From an uncultured bacterium (GTDB lineage Bacteria; Bacillota_I; Bacilli_A; RF39; UBA660), in NCBI GenBank assembly GCA_949285775.1, contig CASEAD010000011.1:1-8636 (forward strand): a DNA stretch of 8,636 bases. The letters are read 5' to 3'. The notes under the pieces are model-generated. The model made no database searches. It was not told where the DNA came from and was given only the letters and a program-made list of their open reading frames with translations. Position 1 is the first letter of the stretch. Each line of letters begins with the position of its first letter. The translations under genes were made by a program, and so were the position numbers. Shown piece by piece: positions 7,111 to 8,636 of the stretch.

Positions 7111-7878
7111 ATGAAAATATCTACATCAATACTAAACTCAAATGATAGACTAGAAAGTGTAAAACAATTAAATAGAACAAAAACAAGTTATATCCATATA
7201 GATGTAATGGATGGAAAATTTGTAAAAGATACTCAGTTTAATAAATTTAATGAAATAAATGCAATTAATTATATGACCAAATATCCACTAGATATCCACT
7301 TAATGGTGGAAAACCCAATAGAATATATAGAACAGTATAATGATATGAACATAGAGTATATTACTTTCCACATAGAAGTGGAAAAAGATATTAATAAAAT
7401 AATATCTAAAATAAAAGAAAAAGGATATAAAGTAGGAATATCCATAAAGCCAAATACTAGTATAGATAAACTATTAGACTACTTAAAAGATATAGACCTA
7501 ATCTTAATAATGAGTGTTGAACCAGGAAAAGGAGGACAAGAATTTATCCCTGAAACAACAAACAAAATAAAAAAAATAAAAGAAATAATACAAAATAATA
7601 ATTATGATCTTCAAATAGAAGTAGACGGAGGAATAAATGATAAAACAATACCTCTTCTAGAAAGTGCAGATATAGCCGTAGTAGGATCTTACATTATTAA
7701 CAGTGATAATTACTATCAAACAATAGAAACTTTATTAAAATTTTGTAAAAATAAATTAGGAAAAACAAGTAACAATAAAGAAACTAATTCTCAAAGTAAA
7801 ATATTATATAAAATATTATTAGCACTAGGAATACTATCTTTAATAATTATTATTATTTTTGGATTAAACATTATTTAG
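7111..7878 (+). CDS. rpe: Ribulose-phosphate 3-epimerase with C-terminal membrane tail
   Basis: Interconverts ribulose-5-phosphate and xylulose-5-phosphate in the pentose phosphate pathway. Residues 1-213 are a TIM barrel with the family landmarks. ISTSIL (3-8) comes first, then HIDVMDG (29-35) with His29 and catalytic Asp31. DIHLMVENP (61-69) has metal ligand His63, and FHIEV (86-90) has His87. MSVEPGKGGQEF (134-145), EVDGGIN (170-176) with catalytic Asp172 and VVGSYI (190-195) phosphate binding follow. SVEPG with Glu is found in many epimerases; Lys140 in place of the common Phe/Met is less usual. Family proteins stop at about 215-225 residues. This one continues with a polar Lys/Asn/Ser linker (214-230) and a 23-residue hydrophobic segment (231-253), then stops. 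That looks like a tail anchor placing the enzyme on the inner face of the membrane. TAAGGAG (7095-7101) supports the ATG. Gene order rsgA-rpe is standard in Bacilli. Confidence 0.93.
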   Translation: MKISTSILNSNDRLESVKQLNRTKTSYIHIDVMDGKFVKDTQFNKFNEINAINYMTKYPLDIHLMVENPIEYIEQYNDMNIEYITFHIEVEKDINKIISKIKEKGYKVGISIKPNTSIDKLLDYLKDIDLILIMSVEPGKGGQEFIPETTNKIKKIKEIIQNNNYDLQIEVDGGINDKTIPLLESADIAVVGSYIINSDNYYQTIETLLKFCKNKLGKTSNNKETNSQSKILYKILLALGILSLIIIIIFGLNII

Positions 7879-7889
7879 ATAGATTATTA

Positions 7890-7937
7890 TATTAAGATAT
7901 TTTAATGGACTACTATTAATGCTAAGAATATCTAATA
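7890..7937. repeat. AT-rich inverted repeat after rpe
   Basis: TATT-(A)-AGATATT (7890-7901) and AATATCTAATA (7927-7937) are complementary over 11 pairs with one bulged A, around a 25-base loop. Neither strand has a T run directly after the stem, so it is not an obvious terminator. It could be an RNA-processing or stability element in the rpe 3' region, or a chance AT-rich match. Confidence 0.35.
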
Positions 7938-7963
7938 AAAACAAAATAAATAAAAACTTCAAA

Positions 7964-7988
7964 AACCACCATACTAAATATGGAGGTT
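7964..7988 (+). promoter_or_regulatory. Hairpin occluding the Shine-Dalgarno of the 38-codon ORF
   Basis: AACCACCATA (7964-7973) pairs with TATGGAGGTT (7979-7988), nine Watson-Crick pairs plus one A-A mismatch, around the loop CTAAA. The right arm contains the whole GGAGG Shine-Dalgarno (7982-7986), and the start codon follows three bases after the stem. When folded, ribosome access should be blocked. No T run follows, so it is not a terminator. Confidence 0.6.
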
Positions 7989-7991
7989 ATT

Positions 7992-8108
7992 ATGAAAAAC
8001 AAAACAAAAAAGGAATTAGAAAAAGAATACAATCAAGGTAACAATTACTACAATAATATAGAAGAAAAGCAGCATAAAAAAACAAAAAAAGACACATCAA
8101 ACAAATGA
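7992..8108 (+). CDS. Small Lys/Asn-rich hydrophilic protein, 38 residues, unknown
   Basis: The ATG lies five bases after an ideal GGAGG and opens a 38-codon frame ending in TGA at 8106-8108. The product has 11 Lys, 7 Asn, 5 Glu and 3 Tyr, no hydrophobic segment and no signal peptide. It begins MKNKTKKELEKEYNQG and is probably disordered or a short charged helix. I recognise no family. It occupies the spoVM position between rpe and reverse-strand rpmB in the Bacillus order, but it has none of SpoVM's amphipathic hydrophobic pattern. Its last seven codons form the left arm and loop of a strong terminator, and its stop codon opens the right arm. It is the only TGA-terminated gene in the window. 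The strong ribosome site favours real translation; the low-complexity A-rich sequence argues for caution. Confidence 0.5.
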   Translation: MKNKTKKELEKEYNQGNNYYNNIEEKQHKKTKKDTSNK

Positions 8109-8118
8109 TGTGTCTTTT
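8087..8118. terminator. Strong bidirectional intrinsic terminator between rpe/small ORF and rpmB
   Basis: AAAAGACACATCA (8087-8099) and TGATGTGTCTTTT (8106-8118) are perfectly complementary over 13 pairs with a six-base loop. On the plus strand four T's end the stem. On the minus strand the stem is followed by a longer T-rich run (complement of 8071-8090), so it also ends rpmB, whose stop codon is at 8133-8135. It serves both convergent transcripts. Confidence 0.9.
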
Positions 8119-8132
8119 ATAATATTTTATAA

Positions 8133-8300
8133 CTAAGCAGCTTTCTTAATAGTTTTAATTTCACTAGCACTTAATCTAACCCTTTTACCATTTATAGTAA
8201 TTGGCTGTAAATTAACTTTTTGAGCTCTCTTAGTAATTTTCAAACAATTAGGCCTATTATTTACTTTCCTTGTTTTTTTACTTGATACATTTTTTGCCAT
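8133..8300 (-). CDS. rpmB: Large ribosomal subunit protein bL28 (short, divergent)
   Basis: A 55-residue, very basic protein read on the minus strand. Residues 14-44 align by eye with bL28: NNRPNCLKITKRAQKVNLQ matches the family pattern NNRSHALNKTKRxWKVNLQ, and INGKRVRLSASEIK (36-49) matches the INGKxKRVxVSxxALK strand. bL28 usually has about 60-64 residues and begins with a Cys-containing hook such as CxxTGKxxxxGNN. Here the first 13 residues are MAKNVSSKKTRKV, without that Cys or Gly-Lys turn. The start is supported by AGGAGGGAT just upstream and by a good promoter. Reverse-strand rpmB next to the rpe cluster is the arrangement in Bacillus subtilis, which strengthens the call. It transcribes towards the shared terminator. 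A second, canonical rpmB elsewhere in the genome is possible. Confidence 0.8.
   Translation of the reverse strand: MAKNVSSKKTRKVNNRPNCLKITKRAQKVNLQPITINGKRVRLSASEIKTIKKAA
8157..8173 (+). repeat. 17-bp direct repeat, copy 1 (inside rpmB)
   Basis: AATTTCACTAGCACTTA lies within the 3' part of rpmB, where its complement encodes Leu-Ser-Ala-Ser-Glu-Ile. It is identical to 8392-8408, and the flanking bases differ on both sides. Confidence 0.7.
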
Positions 8301-8330
8301 ATTTATCCCTCCTCAAAACATCGTATAATA

Positions 8331-8359
8331 ACTTTATCACAAAATTATGATTAAGTCAA
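8331..8359 (-). promoter_or_regulatory. Promoter of rpmB
   Basis: On the minus strand TTGACT (8354-8359) and TAAAGT (8331-8336) are 17 bases apart, with an extended TG one base before the -10. The start would fall near 8324, giving a leader of about 25 bases that contains AGGAGGGAT before the ATG. There is little room for an autoregulatory leader. Confidence 0.75.
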
Positions 8360-8391
8360 ATATAAATAACCAAAAAACCACATTTTTACCC

Positions 8392-8408
8392 AATTTCACT
8401 AGCACTTA
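8392..8408 (+). repeat. 17-bp direct repeat, copy 2 (upstream of the LysM gene)
   Basis: Exact copy of the rpmB-internal sequence at 8157-8173, on the same strand, 235 bp away start to start. It lies in the promoter region of the LysM gene, about 40 bases before its start codon. Confidence 0.7.
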
Positions 8409-8448
8409 CTAAATAAATTATCATATTTTATTTATGGAAGGTGATAAA

Positions 8449-8636
8449 ATGTATGAAATATATACAGTGAATACATCAGACACCATTGATAGCATCGCTA
8501 ATAAATATGGCATAGATAAAGAACTTTTATTTGAAATAAATGGATTTCCCAATAATTATATTTTAACTCCTAACACTCAAATAATAGTACCAACTAATAA
8601 AAATAATACATTTCAATATTATACAGTAAAAAAAGG
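8449..8636 (+). CDS. LysM-domain protein, N-terminal part (runs off window)
   Basis: LysM modules bind N-acetylglucosamine-containing glycans such as peptidoglycan. The visible 62 codons show one full LysM at about 3-48: IYTVNTSDTIDSIANKYG, then LLFEINGF, then LTPNTQIIVP. After a short Asn-rich spacer a second module starts at YYTVKKG. There is no signal peptide: the LysM begins at residue 3. The protein may therefore act inside the cell or reach the envelope by another route, as intracellularly made spore-coat LysM proteins of the SafA type do. The ATG at 8449 has the ribosome site AAGGTGAT (8438-8445) three bases before it. An in-frame ATG at 8434 would overlap that site and is less likely. 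It is divergent from rpmB across a 148-bp gap holding the rpmB promoter and repeat copy 2. Downstream domains are unknown because the window ends. Confidence 0.85.
   Translation, partial: MYEIYTVNTSDTIDSIANKYGIDKELLFEINGFPNNYILTPNTQIIVPTNKNNTFQYYTVKK

Noticed and set aside
7801..7869. Rpe tail as meaningless low-complexity AT sequence
   Set aside because: The region is AT-rich, but the frame stays open through a polar linker and a helix of membrane-spanning length ending right at the stop. It is kept as a finding, with conservation as the test.
7992..8108. SpoVM homologue
   Set aside because: Position fits the Bacillus gene order, but the product is uniformly hydrophilic and lacks the short amphipathic helix with hydrophobic residues.
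7992..8135. Genetic code 4 (TGA = Trp) extending the small ORF past 8108
   Set aside because: All Trp codons seen are TGG, no other gene has an in-frame TGA, and PASTA and LysM genes imply a walled bacterium.

Overview
This is an AT-rich window using the standard bacterial code: every visible Trp codon is TGG, and the only in-frame TGA is a stop. Gene order and protein types point to a low-GC Gram-positive bacterium with a cell wall, probably an uncultured gut member of the Bacilli (Erysipelotrichales / RF39-like). It is not a code-4 mycoplasma. The exact taxon cannot be fixed from the window.

Layout. (1) Positions 2-1897 hold the 3' part of pta (phosphate acetyltransferase) followed 18 nt later by a DapB-like dehydrogenase of the 2,4-diaminopentanoate dehydrogenase family. 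The pair ends at an intrinsic terminator. (2) A consensus-like promoter at 1970-1998 starts a tight five-gene run. It encodes an unknown three-helix membrane protein, rlmN, prpC (PP2C phosphatase), prkC (PASTA Ser/Thr kinase) and rsgA (ribosome-assembly GTPase). Stop codons are fused to the next Shine-Dalgarno or start codon, and the run closes with an AT-rich terminator at rsgA's stop. (3) rpe (ribulose-phosphate 3-epimerase) has its own promoter and an unusual hydrophobic C-terminal tail. (4) A 38-codon Lys/Asn-rich small ORF lies between rpe and rpmB. Its Shine-Dalgarno is buried in a hairpin and its stop codon sits inside a strong bidirectional terminator. (5) rpmB (bL28, short and divergent) is on the minus strand. 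(6) A divergently transcribed LysM-domain gene runs off the right edge.

The order rlmN-prpC-prkC-rsgA-rpe-(small ORF)-rpmB(reverse) matches the Bacillus subtilis region rlmN-prpC-prkC-cpgA-rpe-thiN-spoVM-rpmB(reverse). The window is therefore a core signalling/ribosome locus with local changes: thiN is absent, a different small ORF occupies the spoVM position, rpe has gained a membrane tail, and the kinase ends in a MucBP-like extracellular domain.

How the genes fit together: PrkC (membrane kinase with extracellular PASTA repeats) and PrpC (its phosphatase) form a reversible Ser/Thr phosphorylation switch responding to cell-wall state. RsgA and RlmN act on ribosome assembly and rRNA modification, and RsgA homologues are known PrkC substrates. 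Pta and the dehydrogenase look like parts of an amino-acid fermentation route ending in acetyl phosphate. No complete novel defence or mobile system is visible. The least explained stretch is about 7750-8120: the Rpe tail, the occluded small ORF and the translated terminator.
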